Positions 25,779 to 34,614 of a stretch of DNA of 64,000 nt are shown in pieces (the stretch's first letter is position 1; each line of letters starts with the position of its first letter). Location: contig DASYPQ010000011.1 of NCBI GenBank assembly GCA_036006425.1, positions 166,463 to 230,462 on the forward strand. The letters run 5' to 3'. Both the position numbers and the translations under genes were made by a program. A model generated the notes under the pieces. That model was given only the letters and a program-made list of their open reading frames with translations. It was not told the DNA's origin and searched no databases. Source of the stretch: DASYPQ01 sp036006425 (lineage in GTDB: Bacteria > Planctomycetota > UBA1135 > GCA-002686595).

Positions 25779-25859
25779 GAAAACCTCCGGGAATGAGACG
25801 ATTCGCGCCACCAAGACGCGAAACTCCGCGGCGCTTGTCAAGAATGGCAATCTATTGCG

Positions 25860-28376
25860 ATGAAACACGACCAGACGCTCGGCTTGCTCTCGATGATGCT
25901 CCTCGTCTCCGCCTGCGGTTCGTCGAAGCACCCGCAGCCCTCGCAGTCGTCGCTCGTCCATCTCGACGCCGAGCTCGCGCACGCGGAGATCGCGAGCGCG
26001 CCTGCTCCCGCAGCTGCGCGCGAGAAGCGCACGTGGAGCTTCGCCGAGCCGCGTCCGGAGTGGCGCGCGCTCTCGTCCGCGACGTCGCCCGGCCTCGCGG
26101 GCGTCGAGCTCAAGCCGCTCAAGGACTGCGTGCGCCTCGCGCTCTCCGAGCCCGAAGGACCGCACCAGGGCATGCTGCTCGGCGGGATGGCCGTCGACGT
26201 CCCCGAGAGTCCGCTGACCGCGTGGACCGGACTCCTCGTGCGCGCGCGCTCGCACGCGCGCATGTCCGGCATCGCGGCTGCCTGCAACGTCGACGCGAAA
26301 CAGTCGATCCCGCGCCGCTTCGGCTTCTTCGGCGGCCGCGCGGGCACCTCGCCGGTCTTCAACGACGGCTCCGTGCAGGAGTACCTCCTTCCGCTCTTCG
26401 TCAGCGAGCAGGAAGGCGACGCGCCGCCGGCGAAGCGCAGCGCGCAGACGATCCACAGCGTCGGTCTCTTCGCCAGCGCGCCGCAACCCGCGGATCTCGA
26501 GATCCTCTCGATCGCGCTCGTCGCGCGCGGCGAACCCTACCTCGAGGACACGGGCGTGCGCTCGTTGACCCGCGACTCGTTCACGCGCCGCGCGATCTTC
26601 GCGCACGCGCCGGCGAAGCTCGCCTTCCACGTCCACGTCCCCGACGATGCGCGCTTCGACGTCGGCTTGACTTGCCTCGAAGGCGAATCGATCACGTACC
26701 GCGCGACGGTGAAGGCGGGGACGAGCGAGGCGCAGGTGCTCGCGAGCGACACGATCGACGACGCCGAGCAGTGGCAGCAGCGCTCCTTCGACCTCTCGAA
26801 ATGGGCCGGGAAGGACGTCGAGCTCGCTCTCGAAGCCTCGAGCGAGACTCCGGGCGCCGTCGCGTTCTGGGGCGCGCCGATCGTCTCGAGCCGCGCCACT
26901 CCGAAGCACCCGAACGTCATCTTCTACGTCATCGACGGCGGCGGCGCGGACCTGATGAGCGTGTACGGCTACAACCGCCGCACGACTCCGTTCCTCGAGC
27001 GCCTGGCCAAGGAAGGCGTCGTCTTCGAGCACGCGCACTCGAACTCCACGTGGACGCAGCCGTCGACCGCGTCCTTCATGACCTCGCTGCAGCACAGCGT
27101 CCTCGGCGGCCTCCGGCGCGGCGTGCACTCGACGCCCGTTCCCTCCAAGGCCGTCACGATGGCGGAGCACATGCGCCTCGGCGGCTACGAGACGGCGGTG
27201 TTCACGTCGAACCCGAACTGCGCGCGCGTCATCGGGCTCGAGCGCGGCGTCGACGTGATGCGCGACGTCGACACGGAGGACACCTCGAACTCCTCGCCGG
27301 AGCTCCACGATCGCTTCCGGAAGTTCCGCAGCGACTACCCCGGTCACCCCTTCTGGGTCCATTTCCAGACGACCGACGTGCACGAGCCCAACGAGCCGCC
27401 TTCGCCTTTCGCCGGGCTCTTCGTCACGCCCGCGGAGCACAGACAACACCGGACCTGGAACAACCAGCTCTTCGAGAAGGCGGGCGAGGTCTTCGGCACG
27501 ACGAGCATCGTCGCCTTCTACGACATCGCGCTGAAGCGCGCCGAGATCGACCGTCACGACTACTACAACATCAGCCGCGGCCTGTACGACGAGACGATGG
27601 CGCACCAGGACCGCGAGCTCGAGCGTTTCGTCGACCGCCTCAAGGCCGACGGCGAATGGGACAACACGATCTTCGTGATCGCCGCCGACCACGGGCACCC
27701 GGCCGGGACCTTTGCGCGCTGGGGGAGGGGATTGATCGAGCCGCAGCCGGAAGGCTGGCAAGGCGCGCTGTTCGATTCCTACAGCACGCACGTTCCGCTG
27801 ATCTTCGTCTGGCCGCGCGGCATCCAGGGCGGCCGCCGCTTCGCGGAGCCCGTGTCGATGATCGACGTCCTGCCGACGATCCTCGATCTCGCCGGACTTC
27901 CTGCGCCCGAGGTTCTCCAGGGTCGTTCGCTCGCGCCGCTGCTCCGCGGGAAGAAACTCGAGTCGCGGCCCGTCATTCTCGACGAGTTCCGCGTCGACGA
28001 AGCGACCGGACAGATGGTCGGCAACATCGAGACGATCGACGGACGCTGGGGCGCGTCGCTCGAGATCGCGCCGGTCGCCGAAGGCGCCGACGCCTTGCAC
28101 GGACGCCACGCGTTCCCGGCGGGCGGGCGCTGGGGCGCCGTGCATCCCTTCTTCCCCGACGCGACGCGACTCCTGCTCTACGACTTGTCGACCGATCCGT
28201 TCGCGACGCGCGCGGTGAACGACGGATATCCGGATCTCGTCGAGCGCTACCGGAAGTCACTGACCGAGCAGTGGCGACTGCACCAGGCTCTCGCGACGCG
28301 CTTCACCGCCGCGGGAGATCGCGCGATCGATCCCGAGACGGCGAGACAACTCCAGACGTTGGGGTACACGCGCTAG
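25860..28376 (+). CDS. Large sulfatase-fold lipoprotein with Thr at the nucleophile site
   Basis: An 838-residue lipoprotein (leader ending LLVSAC). The N-terminal ~340 residues are a beta-rich extension without a family name I recognise. The sulfatase-fold domain runs from about 345: VIFYVIDGGGADLMSVYGYNRR, then STWTQPSTASFM, in which the formylglycine Cys/Ser position is Thr and the usual Arg is Thr. The metal motif IAADHGHPAG follows, and the C-terminus LQTLGYTR is typical. The metal-site Asp-His pair is kept, so it is probably a phospho- or other ester hydrolase rather than a classical sulfatase. The substrate is unknown. Two hairpins follow the stop. Confidence 0.85.
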   Translation: MKHDQTLGLLSMMLLVSACGSSKHPQPSQSSLVHLDAELAHAEIASAPAPAAAREKRTWSFAEPRPEWRALSSATSPGLAGVELKPLKDCVRLALSEPEGPHQGMLLGGMAVDVPESPLTAWTGLLVRARSHARMSGIAAACNVDAKQSIPRRFGFFGGRAGTSPVFNDGSVQEYLLPLFVSEQEGDAPPAKRSAQTIHSVGLFASAPQPADLEILSIALVARGEPYLEDTGVRSLTRDSFTRRAIFAHAPAKLAFHVHVPDDARFDVGLTCLEGESITYRATVKAGTSEAQVLASDTIDDAEQWQQRSFDLSKWAGKDVELALEASSETPGAVAFWGAPIVSSRATPKHPNVIFYVIDGGGADLMSVYGYNRRTTPFLERLAKEGVVFEHAHSNSTWTQPSTASFMTSLQHSVLGGLRRGVHSTPVPSKAVTMAEHMRLGGYETAVFTSNPNCARVIGLERGVDVMRDVDTEDTSNSSPELHDRFRKFRSDYPGHPFWVHFQTTDVHEPNEPPSPFAGLFVTPAEHRQHRTWNNQLFEKAGEVFGTTSIVAFYDIALKRAEIDRHDYYNISRGLYDETMAHQDRELERFVDRLKADGEWDNTIFVIAADHGHPAGTFARWGRGLIEPQPEGWQGALFDSYSTHVPLIFVWPRGIQGGRRFAEPVSMIDVLPTILDLAGLPAPEVLQGRSLAPLLRGKKLESRPVILDEFRVDEATGQMVGNIETIDGRWGASLEIAPVAEGADALHGRHAFPAGGRWGAVHPFFPDATRLLLYDLSTDPFATRAVNDGYPDLVERYRKSLTEQWRLHQALATRFTAAGDRAIDPETARQLQTLGYTR

Positions 28377-28405
28377 CCGAGCTTCGTCTCGCGCCGCACT
28401 CGCTG

Positions 28406-28436
28406 TCCGAAGAAATTTCGGAGAAGCGAACTTCTC
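28406..28436 (+). terminator. Two adjacent stem-loops after the large sulfatase-fold gene
   Basis: TCCGAA (28406-28411) pairs with TTCGGA (28417-28422) around GAAAT, and GAGAAG (28421-28426) pairs with CTTCTC (28431-28436) around CGAA. The two stems share two bases, so they may alternate. They lie 30 bases after the stop at 28376, consistent with a terminator, though a T-run is lacking. Confidence 0.5.
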
Positions 28437-28615
28437 TCTCGCGGCGATCGTCCCTTGAAGTGCGTGCGCCCCACGCAAAGGGAGGGAGATCAGCTGGAGT
28501 GATCCGGATTCCGCACTGAACGGAACGAGGGAATCGATCTGCCTCTGAAGTGATTCGTCCGTCGGGGACACATCACGCATTCGCGCGGCGCTCACGCTGA
28601 ATCGAAAGGCGGAGC

Positions 28616-29548
28616 ATGAAGAACATCGGACGCGACGAATGTTCACGAAACAGCCGAGTGCCGCTGGCCCGAACGATGATCGCAGCGGCGGGTGTCGCGA
28701 GTCTGGCTCTCGCGATCTGGATCGCACGGGGATCCGACGCCGCGGAATCGATCGCGGCGACTCCGACTCCAATGGTCCCGACGAAAGAGAGCGGCGCGCT
28801 CGCGGCGGATGCGGCGCCGAGAGCGGAGACGCGGAGCGACGCGCAGGACACGGGCCGCGCGGTCGCTCCGGAGTCGACGGAAGGAACGGAGTCAGCCGCT
28901 TCCGCGCAGACTCCGAACGAGCGCGAGACGATGTTGCGCCATCTCACGACCGCGATCGAAGTGTCGCTGACCGGCGGACTCGATCCGGGGGCGATCCTCG
29001 ACGCCTGCCTCGCGCTCGTGAAGCTGCACGTCGACCGGACGGACCTCCCGCTGGCGGCCCCGGACGGATCGCTGCGCTACCGGCTCGCGAACAGCCCCGC
29101 CGGAGTGCAGGCGGAGCTGTGGGTGACCCGGTCCTCGAACTCGAAGTTCGGCAACGTGCTCGCGCTGCGCCTCTCGCTCGACGCGCCCGCGGAGCCTTAC
29201 ATGGTGGAAGGCGCGGTGCGGAAGAGCCCGATCGCGCACGTGCAGGCGTTCCTCGACAAGGCCGGGAACGTGAAGGACCTCGTGATCCTGACGGACGTCG
29301 CGCCGTCGAACCGGAGCCGCCGGTGGGGGTTGCCGCTCGACGAAGGACGGATTCCGGAGGGGATCCTCTACCACCTCGAGACGGACGATCCGCTCGGGTG
29401 GACGGCGGAGACGTACGGGCTCGTCGATGGAGCCGATGCGTCGTGGAAGGACCCGATCGCCCTGCTCGGGGAGCCGTGGCCGCAGGCTCCCGCACTCGCA
29501 CAGTTCAGCGCTGGGTTGCTGAACCTGTTGTCCGAAGTCAAAGACTAG
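28616..29548 (+). CDS. Single-pass membrane protein of unknown function
   Basis: A 310-residue protein with one N-terminal membrane anchor (about 20-38, MIAAAGVASLALAIWIARG) and a Thr/Ala/Glu-rich linker (about 45-105). The globular C-terminal part (about 110-310) contains LPLAAPDGSLRYRLANSPAG, ELWVTRSSNSKFGNVLALRL and HVQAFLDKAGNVKDLVILTD. I do not recognise a family. It lies 19 bases upstream of a small Cys-rich secreted peptide and is probably in the same transcript, which ends at the strong terminator at 29846. A periplasmic globular domain is expected. Confidence 0.75.
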   Translation: MKNIGRDECSRNSRVPLARTMIAAAGVASLALAIWIARGSDAAESIAATPTPMVPTKESGALAADAAPRAETRSDAQDTGRAVAPESTEGTESAASAQTPNERETMLRHLTTAIEVSLTGGLDPGAILDACLALVKLHVDRTDLPLAAPDGSLRYRLANSPAGVQAELWVTRSSNSKFGNVLALRLSLDAPAEPYMVEGAVRKSPIAHVQAFLDKAGNVKDLVILTDVAPSNRSRRWGLPLDEGRIPEGILYHLETDDPLGWTAETYGLVDGADASWKDPIALLGEPWPQAPALAQFSAGLLNLLSEVKD

Positions 29549-29567
29549 CTCTGGGAGAGACTCGCAT

Positions 29568-29834
29568 ATGAAACTCAATCTACGTCTCGCTGCATCCGTG
29601 CTCGTCCTGATGATCCTGGGCCTCGCGCCGGCTCGTGCCGCGGCACCCCAGATGAGCACCTGCTATTCGATTCTCACAATCCCGTGCGGGGAGTGCCCGG
29701 GGCAGCGCTCCAAGTACTGCACGCCCGACCCGTCCGGTCCGTTCCAAACTTGCACGCAATCCTCGTCCGATTGCGGTGCTGGACAGCAATGTACTCAGGT
29801 GACGACGGCGAGCGGTCCGGGCTGCGACGGCTGA
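29568..29834 (+). CDS. Small cysteine-rich secreted protein
   Basis: An 88-residue protein with a clear signal peptide (LRLAASVLVLMILGLAPARA). The mature ~60 residues contain eight cysteines (TCYS, IPCGECPG, KYCTPD, QTCTQ, DCGAG, QCTQV, GCDG), enough for four disulfides, with many Ser, Thr, Gly and Gln. No family is recognised. TGGGAGAG lies upstream of the ATG. It is followed by a strong terminator and preceded by the 310-residue membrane protein. It could be an extracellular structural or binding peptide. Confidence 0.75.
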   Translation: MKLNLRLAASVLVLMILGLAPARAAAPQMSTCYSILTIPCGECPGQRSKYCTPDPSGPFQTCTQSSSDCGAGQQCTQVTTASGPGCDG

Positions 29835-29845
29835 TTCACGTGGCG

Positions 29846-29875
29846 CCGCGGAGGGGGGCTGACCCCCCTCCGCGG
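29846..29875. terminator. Perfect 13-bp stem terminator
   Basis: CCGCGGAGGGGGG (29846-29858) pairs perfectly with 29863-29875 around a CTGA loop, 12 bases after the Cys-rich peptide stop and 57 bases before the sigma-factor gene. It should insulate the two units. Confidence 0.85.
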
Positions 29876-29919
29876 AATCTCGCCTCGCGGAGTTGTCACA
29901 TTTCGAGATCGACACTGTC

Positions 29920-29925
29920 TAGGCA
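29920..29925 (+). promoter_or_regulatory. Putative -10 box of a leaderless gene (TAGGCA)
   Basis: TAGGCA ends six bases before the GTG at 29932, so the transcript would begin on the start codon. No Shine-Dalgarno is visible. The final base deviates from TAnnnT, so support is moderate. Confidence 0.35.
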
Positions 29926-29931
29926 TGTCCC

Positions 29932-32748
29932 GTGGACGCCTCCTCGCCCCAGAACCTCGAAGCGCTGCTCTCCCAGGCCACCTGGGTGAGGCAGCTCGCG
30001 GCGCACCTCGTCCGGGACCCGGACCTGGCGGAGGAGCTCGTCCAGGAGACCTGGCGGAGGGCTCTCGAGACCCCTCCGACCGCCGAGATCCCCGAGCACG
30101 GCCTGCGCGCCTGGTTCGCGCGGGTCATGCGGAACCTCGTGAGCGACAAGCAGGCGGAATCGGACCTCCGTTCGTGGCACGAGCGCCACGCGAGCCGGCC
30201 CGAAGCGTGGTCCCACACCGAGCTGCACGACCGCGTGCTGCTGCAGAAGGAGCTCGCCGACGCCGTCCTCTCGCTCGAGGAACCGTACCAGTCCGTGATC
30301 ACGCTCCGGTACCTGGAAGGACTGACTCCGAAGGAGATCGCCAAGCGCCAGGACATCTCGTACGCAGCGGTCCGGACGCGGATCTCGCGCGGCCTCGCAA
30401 TGCTGCGCGCGCGACTCGACAGGGAGCACGGCGGGGATCGCGCCGCGTGGTGCGCGATCTTCATGGGATGGATCGCGAAGGGTCCGGCGCCGCACGCCGC
30501 TCCCGCACCGGGCGCGGGCAGCTTGATCCTCGGCATGGACACGAAGGTCCTCGCGGGGATCGTGGTCGCGTGGGCGGCCGCGCTGATGCTCGTGTGGAAG
30601 GTGAACGGAACGGGCGCGGCTAGAGTTCCGGCCTGGTCGCCGGACATCACGCGGCTGCACGCCGATCGCCTGATCCCGAACGACGGCACTCCGCGCCAGG
30701 TCCCCACGGACCGGAGCCCTGTCGCTCAGGCGGAAGCACCGAAGCCTCGGGTCATCGACCGCGAGCACGATCTCCACGGAAGCGTGATCGATCCCTCAGG
30801 AGTTCCGATCGTCGGAGCGAAGGTCGAGGTGTTCCGCGACACGTCGACGATGCGCCTCGAGATTCCGAGAGCGACCGGGAATCGTCGCCCCGTGGCGGTG
30901 ATCTTCACGGATGCGCAGGGCGAGTTCGCGGTCGCGCTTCCGGTCGGCCGTCCCTTTGAGCTCGACATCAGCGCGGAGAACCGCGCGACGACGAAGCTCG
31001 GGTATCGGTACGCAGGCGAGCACGTCACCGTTCAACTCGGTCTTTCCGCTGTGCTCCAGGGCCGAGTGACTCTGGCTGCGAACGGAGAGTCAGTCGCGGG
31101 AGCTCTGGTTCAAGTGCGCACGATGGGGAGTGCGATCCGGAGTTTCTTGTCCGTCTCCGAATGCGAGACCGACGCCGACGGACGCTTCCGTTTCGAATCA
31201 CTGCCGGGAGTCGAAGTCCTTCTGAAGATCACGCCTCGTACCACCGGCGCACCGGTCGGGCGCATGTTAGTTCTCGTGCCCGGAGACACACACGATGAGA
31301 ACGTGCAGATCGAAGCTGGGGAGGAGATTCGCGGACGGGTGCTCGACGCCGAGACCGGCGAGCCGATCCCGAACGCCGAGGTGGGAGAAGTGGAGTGGGT
31401 CGAGCGCATGGGCCGCGCGAACGCGAGCGGCGAGTACGTGTATTCGGGGGTCCGCCCCGGCAGGGCGCTCGCTCTCCAGGCGCGGGCGCCCGGCTACTGC
31501 CAGACGACTTTCAGGTTCCGCACGCTGGGCGTTGACGATCTTCCCGATCACGTCGACTTCCGATTGTCGCGCGGACAAGTGTTGAGAGGGAGGGTGATCG
31601 ACAGCAACGGGAGGACCTTGGAGGGAGTTGAGGTGGCCGCGGTAGCCAATCGGCGGATGGATCCCCCGCCGACTGGGACGGACTGGATCGGAGGTCGAAC
31701 TGACGACCGGGGGAGATTCGAGTTGTCCGGCCTGAGGAGAGATCTGCATCACACCCTGTTCACTCGCACGGATGATTTCGGAGCGGTGGCGTACGCGCTT
31801 CCGGCTCCGAGTCCGGAACAGGATGTGATCGATCTCGGCGACGTCGTGCTACCGCCGATGTCGGTTCTCCACGGGAAAGTGATCGACGAGTCCGGGAACG
31901 CCGTCCCCGACTGGGCGGTGACGTTGCGCGGCGCGAACGAGGACCGGTGGCGATTCAGCGAACAGGACCCCCGAGACCAGGACGTGGACAAGTTCGTCGC
32001 GGAGCGCACCGGGCGCACGGACGACCTCGGGCGGTTCGCGTTCGCCGATCTGGCGATGGGCGAGTACCGCGTCGAGGTGGGATTGCCCTACACGACGGCG
32101 CGAACGTCGAGAACCGTCTCCGTGCCCCGCGGTGGGATCGTCGAGGACGTCGAGGTCGTGCTCCGAGGCCTCGAGAGCATCTCCGGCACGGTGAAGGATG
32201 CCGAAGGGCGCCGTCTCGTCGACGTCAGCGTCTCCGCTCATAGCGACTCTGCCGGCGTGGGTGCACAGTCCTTCGTGCTGACGGACTCGCGCGGACACTT
32301 CGATCTCCACGGTCTCCCGCCAGGGACCTATCTGATCCAAGTCGTTCCGATGCACGCCCACGCCGCAGAGGAGCTTCCGGGGACGCGCACGTTCCTCCTT
32401 CACGAGTCGAACGCAGTCTCCAGTGGCGAACAGAACCTCGCGATCGTCCTTGAGTCGGGGACAACGATCCGCGGGAGAGTCGTGCACGCCGACGGCGCCG
32501 CCGCGGAAAAAAGCCGTGTCGTGGTGCGCATCCCCGGCCATGACGACGTTCCCGGGGCGATCACCGAGGCCGACGGCACGTTCAAGGTCACTGTTCCCGT
32601 CCGACTCTCGTTCGACATCGAGGCGTACCCCTCGTCACTCGGCTGCATGCAACTCCCGAGCAACCCGGACGTCCCTGCGCTCGGTGGTGTGCGCCAGGGC
32701 CCGCTCTTCCCGAGCGATCAGGAACTGATCCTCCGACTCCCGCGCTGA
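29932..32748 (+). CDS. ECF sigma factor fused to a membrane helix and carboxypeptidase-regulatory repeats
   Basis: A 938-residue fusion. Residues about 12-75 match sigma region 2 (LVRDPDLAEELVQETWRRAL, WFARVMRNLVSD) and about 105-165 region 4 (LSLEEPYQSVITLRYLEGLTPKEIAKRQDISYAAVRTRISRGLAMLR in parts), an ECF-type RNA polymerase sigma factor. A single helix (about 205-223, VLAGIVVAWAAALMLVW) follows. The large C-terminal region has about seven carboxypeptidase-regulatory-like beta units, each opening with a motif such as LHGSVIDPSG, IRGRVLDAETGEPIPNAEV, LRGRVIDSNGRTLEGVEV, ISGTVKDAEGRRL. The sigma part is thus tied to the membrane with an extracytoplasmic sensor. How it would be released (proteolysis?) is not visible. 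Start GTG; no internal stop or frame change. Confidence 0.85.
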   Translation: MDASSPQNLEALLSQATWVRQLAAHLVRDPDLAEELVQETWRRALETPPTAEIPEHGLRAWFARVMRNLVSDKQAESDLRSWHERHASRPEAWSHTELHDRVLLQKELADAVLSLEEPYQSVITLRYLEGLTPKEIAKRQDISYAAVRTRISRGLAMLRARLDREHGGDRAAWCAIFMGWIAKGPAPHAAPAPGAGSLILGMDTKVLAGIVVAWAAALMLVWKVNGTGAARVPAWSPDITRLHADRLIPNDGTPRQVPTDRSPVAQAEAPKPRVIDREHDLHGSVIDPSGVPIVGAKVEVFRDTSTMRLEIPRATGNRRPVAVIFTDAQGEFAVALPVGRPFELDISAENRATTKLGYRYAGEHVTVQLGLSAVLQGRVTLAANGESVAGALVQVRTMGSAIRSFLSVSECETDADGRFRFESLPGVEVLLKITPRTTGAPVGRMLVLVPGDTHDENVQIEAGEEIRGRVLDAETGEPIPNAEVGEVEWVERMGRANASGEYVYSGVRPGRALALQARAPGYCQTTFRFRTLGVDDLPDHVDFRLSRGQVLRGRVIDSNGRTLEGVEVAAVANRRMDPPPTGTDWIGGRTDDRGRFELSGLRRDLHHTLFTRTDDFGAVAYALPAPSPEQDVIDLGDVVLPPMSVLHGKVIDESGNAVPDWAVTLRGANEDRWRFSEQDPRDQDVDKFVAERTGRTDDLGRFAFADLAMGEYRVEVGLPYTTARTSRTVSVPRGGIVEDVEVVLRGLESISGTVKDAEGRRLVDVSVSAHSDSAGVGAQSFVLTDSRGHFDLHGLPPGTYLIQVVPMHAHAAEELPGTRTFLLHESNAVSSGEQNLAIVLESGTTIRGRVVHADGAAAEKSRVVVRIPGHDDVPGAITEADGTFKVTVPVRLSFDIEAYPSSLGCMQLPSNPDVPALGGVRQGPLFPSDQELILRLPR

Positions 32749-32760
32749 GGAAAAACTTCG

Positions 32761-32862
32761 ATGACCGCTCTCAAAGTCGGCGGACTCGTCCTGGCCGCCA
32801 TCTGGATGTGCCAGGCGATCGTCTTCCTCGTCACCTACCGCCGCCAGCGCCGGAACGCCTGA
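32761..32862 (+). CDS. 33-residue single-pass membrane protein
   Basis: A 34-codon frame, 12 bases after the sigma-fusion stop. It encodes MTALKVGGLVLAAIWMCQAI followed by VFLVTYRRQRRNA: one hydrophobic helix (about 6-25) and a basic tail, a typical inside-positive single-pass peptide. GAGGA lies seven to eight bases before the ATG, overlapping the previous stop region. The close spacing suggests co-transcription with the sigma fusion, so a regulatory or stabilising partner is possible. No family is known to me. Confidence 0.65.
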   Translation: MTALKVGGLVLAAIWMCQAIVFLVTYRRQRRNA

Positions 32863-32880
32863 CGGCCTCGGCCTCGACGC

Positions 32881-34524
32881 CTACCAGACGACGCGTACCG
32901 CGTTGCTCGCGTTGAATCCTCCGCCGTTCGGCGGCGGGCAGAAGCTCGCGCTCGGATCCCGGTAGTAGCCCTGGTAGTACCGCACCGATCCCGATCCGAG
33001 CGGGTCGCCGAGTGCCGCCGACCGCGCGCTGATCGACGCATCTCCCGCGCCGGGCACGTCGATCAACCCGTTCGTCGCGTGGCGCGCGTAGAGCCGGAGC
33101 ACGTTTCCTCCCGCGCACAGCAGTCCGTCTCCGAACGCGTGCGCGGTCGCGAGCGCCGCGTCGCCCTGCAGGAAGATCGTGAACGCCGTTCGCGGCTCTC
33201 CCGACGCGTGCAACACGACGCTGTCCGGATTCGTCGAGCCCGACGACGACAGCAACGCACCCTCGGCCGCGCTCGAGTTGGCGCAGCCGTGCCGCGGCTC
33301 GCCGCTGTTCGCGCACGGACACGCCGTCGCGCTGCCGTCGCCGAAGCAGAGCAGCGTCCCCGGGCCCTTGCACCCGTGCCACACGACGAGGCGATTCTCG
33401 TACTCCTCGTCCGTCACCGAGAAACCGCCGCCGACCACGAGGTCGGGCACGCCCTGCGCCCCGCTGTCGAACACCACGAAGGCGTCGACTTCGCCGACCA
33501 GGCCGTCGTGCAGCGGCGACCACGCATGGCCGTTCCAGCTCGCGACACTGCCCGCCACCGTGTTCCCGGCGCGATCGAAGATGCCGCCGGCGTAGAGCGC
33601 GGGCCCGGAGCCGTCGTCGAAGGCCTGCAGCGCCAAGACCGCTCTCCCGTGCGTCCCGCGGATGCCGAGGCCGAGCGGACTCCACTGCGTCCCGTCCCAG
33701 CGCGCGATCCCGTTCGCCGGAACCCCGCCCGCCGTGGCGAACGTCCCTCCCGCGTAGAGCGCCGGCCCTGTCCCGTCGTCGAAGGTCGTCAACGCCCCGA
33801 CGAAGTTGCCGAGGTTCGGTGCGCCGACTCCGCCGCCGACGCGTTGCCAGCTCGTTCCGTCCCATTTGCTCACGCCGCCGCCGCTCGGGCCGGAGAACAC
33901 GCTGCCGCCCGCGTACAGAGCGCGCTGCCCTCCGCTCTGGAAGACGGCGAATGCGTTGGTCGGGAGGTACTGGTTGCCGACGGCTGCCCACGCGGATCCG
34001 TTCCAGCGCGCGATGCCGAACGCCGGGGTTCCTCCGGCGTGCGCGAAATCGCCGCCTGCGTACAGCGCCGTTCCGGTCCCGTCGTCGAACACAGCCAGCG
34101 TCTTCACGCGGTCATCCATGCCCGTTCCCAGGGGCGACCAGGACGAGCCGTTCCACCTCGCGATGTGGCTCGCGGGCGCGCCGCCGGCGAGGTTGAAGAT
34201 CCCGCCGGCGTAGAGGGCCGGTCCGCTGCCGTCGTCGAACGCGGCGAGCGCGAGCACCCGCGCGTTGACTCCCGCGCCGAGCGTCGACCAGCTCTGGCCG
34301 TTCCAGCGCGCGATGTGATTGGCCTGGATCCCGCCGATGCCGAGGAAGTCCCCGCCGACGTAGAGAGCCGGTCCGCTGCCGTCGTCGAAGACGAGGCTCG
34401 AGTACACGGTAGAGCTCGGTTCGCCGAACTCGCTCCAGGTCAGGCACTGCGACCGGACCGGAGCCGCGAACGCGAGCACGAACGAGCCACACGCCACGGG
34501 AAGACGAAGCCACGCGCGGACCAT
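32881..34524 (-). CDS. Secreted seven-repeat propeller protein with Cys-rich C-terminal module
   Basis: A 547-residue exported protein (leader ending FAAPVRSQ). Residues about 35-385 hold seven repeats with the strand (A/T)xFDDGSGPALYAGGxF followed by AGGxxxxxIARWNGxxWSxLGxG; the seventh is degenerate (VVFDSGAQGVPDLVVGGGF). Seven units fit one closed seven-bladed propeller. The C-terminal ~155 residues are the shared module (CFGDG, CPCANSG, HGCANSS, FGDGLLC, SARSAALGDPL, FNASNAVRVVW). GAGGAG precedes the ATG. It is convergent with the 33-residue gene, 18 bases apart. Confidence 0.87.
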   Translation of the reverse strand: MVRAWLRLPVACGSFVLAFAAPVRSQCLTWSEFGEPSSTVYSSLVFDDGSGPALYVGGDFLGIGGIQANHIARWNGQSWSTLGAGVNARVLALAAFDDGSGPALYAGGIFNLAGGAPASHIARWNGSSWSPLGTGMDDRVKTLAVFDDGTGTALYAGGDFAHAGGTPAFGIARWNGSAWAAVGNQYLPTNAFAVFQSGGQRALYAGGSVFSGPSGGGVSKWDGTSWQRVGGGVGAPNLGNFVGALTTFDDGTGPALYAGGTFATAGGVPANGIARWDGTQWSPLGLGIRGTHGRAVLALQAFDDGSGPALYAGGIFDRAGNTVAGSVASWNGHAWSPLHDGLVGEVDAFVVFDSGAQGVPDLVVGGGFSVTDEEYENRLVVWHGCKGPGTLLCFGDGSATACPCANSGEPRHGCANSSAAEGALLSSSGSTNPDSVVLHASGEPRTAFTIFLQGDAALATAHAFGDGLLCAGGNVLRLYARHATNGLIDVPGAGDASISARSAALGDPLGSGSVRYYQGYYRDPSASFCPPPNGGGFNASNAVRVVW

Positions 34525-34591
34525 CGGAAACTCCTCTCGAAAGCCGGGCTGGGGACCCGGTGCCGCGGAGCGGTAGCCCCGGCTGTCCCTG

Positions 34592-34608
34592 GGGTTTCGG
34601 GCAAACCC
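34592..34608 (-). terminator. Stem-loop after the TAT-signal gene
   Basis: GGGTTT (34592-34597) pairs with AAACCC (34603-34608) around CGGGC. An alternative TCGGG-CAAA-CCCGA stem overlaps it. It lies seven bases beyond the stop of the minus-strand gene ending at 34615 and before the next minus-strand gene, consistent with an intrinsic terminator. Confidence 0.5.
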
Positions 34609-34614
34609 GAGGAA

